NCBI RefSeq assembly: GCF_003614885.1
Contig: NZ_QZMS01000007.1
Location: 1,798,001 to 1,862,000, forward strand
Source: Photobacterium salinisoli
GTDB taxonomy: Bacteria > Pseudomonadota > Gammaproteobacteria > Enterobacterales > Vibrionaceae
DNA length: 64,000 bases
Reading direction: 5' to 3'
Of this stretch, positions 63,333-64,000 are shown one piece after another. The position numbers and the translations under genes are program-made. Below the pieces are notes generated by a model. The model saw nothing but the letters and a program-made list of their open reading frames with translations. It was not told the origin of the DNA and ran no database searches. Position 1 is the first letter of the stretch, and every line of letters starts with the position of its first letter.

Positions 63333-63392
63333 ACAGCCTTGCGCTGAATTGCACAGCCCTGAGCTGAAGTACACAGCCCTGAGCTGAATGCA
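63333..63392. repeat. Three tandem 20-bp repeats after the peroxiredoxin gene
   Basis: Units at 63333-63352, 63353-63372 and 63373-63392 share ACAGCCnTGnGCTGAA, and each can fold as a small CAGC/GCTG hairpin. They lie between the stop codon and the terminator, inside the 3' UTR. Confidence 0.75.
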
Positions 63393-63393
63393 T

Positions 63394-63421
63394 AGCCCGG
63401 CCACAGTGCCGGGCTTATTTT
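63394..63421 (+). terminator. Terminator of the peroxiredoxin gene
   Basis: An 8-bp stem (AGCCCGGC / GCCGGGCT, loop of 6) is followed by TATTTTTAT on the plus strand. Confidence 0.88.
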
Positions 63422-63515
63422 TATCCCAATTTCTTCACTGAGATTGCTCTGACACTTCGACAGCTTTCCTCTCTGCGTTTACACTCTGCCAAGGTTTACT
63501 GAACAAGGCACCCAC

Positions 63516-64000
63516 ATGTCCGCATTTCCCCTGACTCATCTTGAAGTCTGTATAGACAGCATTGAATCACTGCACAACGCTCAACAGGGCGGTGCTACCC
63601 GTATAGAGCTTTGCTCATCGCTGGCCCTGGGTGGCCTGACTCCCAGTGTCGGTTTAATGCATCAGGCTGCACGTATCGCTAAGGTGCCCGTGTATGCCAT
63701 GATTCGCCCCCGTCAGGGTGACTTTCTATTCTCCAGCGAAGATATGGAAGTCATGCTGGCAGATATCCATGCAGCCAAGCAAATAGGCCTTCAGGGCGTC
63801 GTGTTGGGGGTGCTGACGGCGCAGGGCAAAGTGGACGCTGCACAACTGAGCGATCTGATGAAAGCGGCCCAAGGGCTGGGCGTGACTTTCCACCGGGCGA
63901 TTGATCAATGCGACAATTACACAGAAGCACTTGATGCCATTATGAGTGCAGGCTGCGAGCGTGTTCTGTCTTCCGGGCTGCAATCCACCGCGCTGGAAGG
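63516..64000 (+). CDS. cutC: Copper homeostasis protein CutC, C-terminus outside window
   Basis: An ATG with AAGG nearby opens a frame that reads to the window end (161 codons). The opening [49 protein letters not shown] and TFHRAIDQC are diagnostic of the CutC TIM-barrel family. Its link to copper tolerance is historical and its biochemical role is not settled. In vibrios it sits in this position after the peroxiredoxin. Confidence 0.92.
   Translation, partial: MSAFPLTHLEVCIDSIESLHNAQQGGATRIELCSSLALGGLTPSVGLMHQAARIAKVPVYAMIRPRQGDFLFSSEDMEVMLADIHAAKQIGLQGVVLGVLTAQGKVDAAQLSDLMKAAQGLGVTFHRAIDQCDNYTEALDAIMSAGCERVLSSGLQSTALE

Overview
The window is a Vibrionaceae-type gammaproteobacterial chromosome segment. 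The gene order matches the core backbone of that family: purL, mltF, tadA, then guaA-guaB, xseA, yfgJ, der-bamB-yfgM-hisS-ispG-rodZ-pilW-rlmN, ndk, pepB, the full isc operon, trmJ/suhB, queA-tgt-yajC-secD-secF, acpH, aceB-aceA, an OxyR-like regulator divergent from a 2-Cys peroxiredoxin, and cutC. Protein sequences look Vibrio-like, but the genus cannot be fixed by eye; Salinivibrio, Grimontia or Photobacterium relatives are all possible. Most genes lie on the minus strand.

Layout. 1-1.3 kb: the end of an unrecognised membrane protein, and glnB. 1.4-9.2 kb: purL with a PurR box, divergent mltF, tadA, and frmA. 9.3-10.9 kb: an AbgT-family transporter. 11.2-17.4 kb: a GC-rich, probably imported urea amidolyase operon (allophanate hydrolase, urea carboxylase, GntR regulator) with two palindromic operator-like sites upstream. 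17.8-21.2 kb: an AT-richer genomic island at the 3' end of guaA. It is bounded by a 94-bp direct repeat that includes the last guaA codons and its terminator. It holds a twice-broken P4-type integrase, two small ORFs, a run of four strong hairpins ending in a terminator (candidate structured RNA), an 18-bp perfect palindrome, and a 314-residue protein with three N-terminal helical repeats and a C-terminal PD-(D/E)xK-like nuclease motif. This is the least understood part of the window and the best candidate for an undescribed system, probably defensive. 21.2-64 kb: housekeeping backbone, with some lineage-specific items: a lone YejF-type double ABC ATPase behind a Fur box, two tandem PepB-type aminopeptidases, two tandem trypsin-like proteases with GlyGly-CTERM tails, and a 44-codon ORF with a strong ribosome site between aceB and the OxyR-like gene.

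How the genes work together. PurR boxes at purL and guaB tie de novo purine synthesis to GMP synthesis. GlnB and the ATP-dependent urea pathway both concern nitrogen. The isc operon assembles Fe-S clusters under two adjacent IscR boxes, and the Fe-S enzymes IspG and RlmN are nearby. SecD/SecF/YajC would export the proteases and lipoproteins (MltF, BamB, PilW). AceA/AceB form the glyoxylate shunt. The OxyR-like regulator and peroxiredoxin form a divergent peroxide-response pair.
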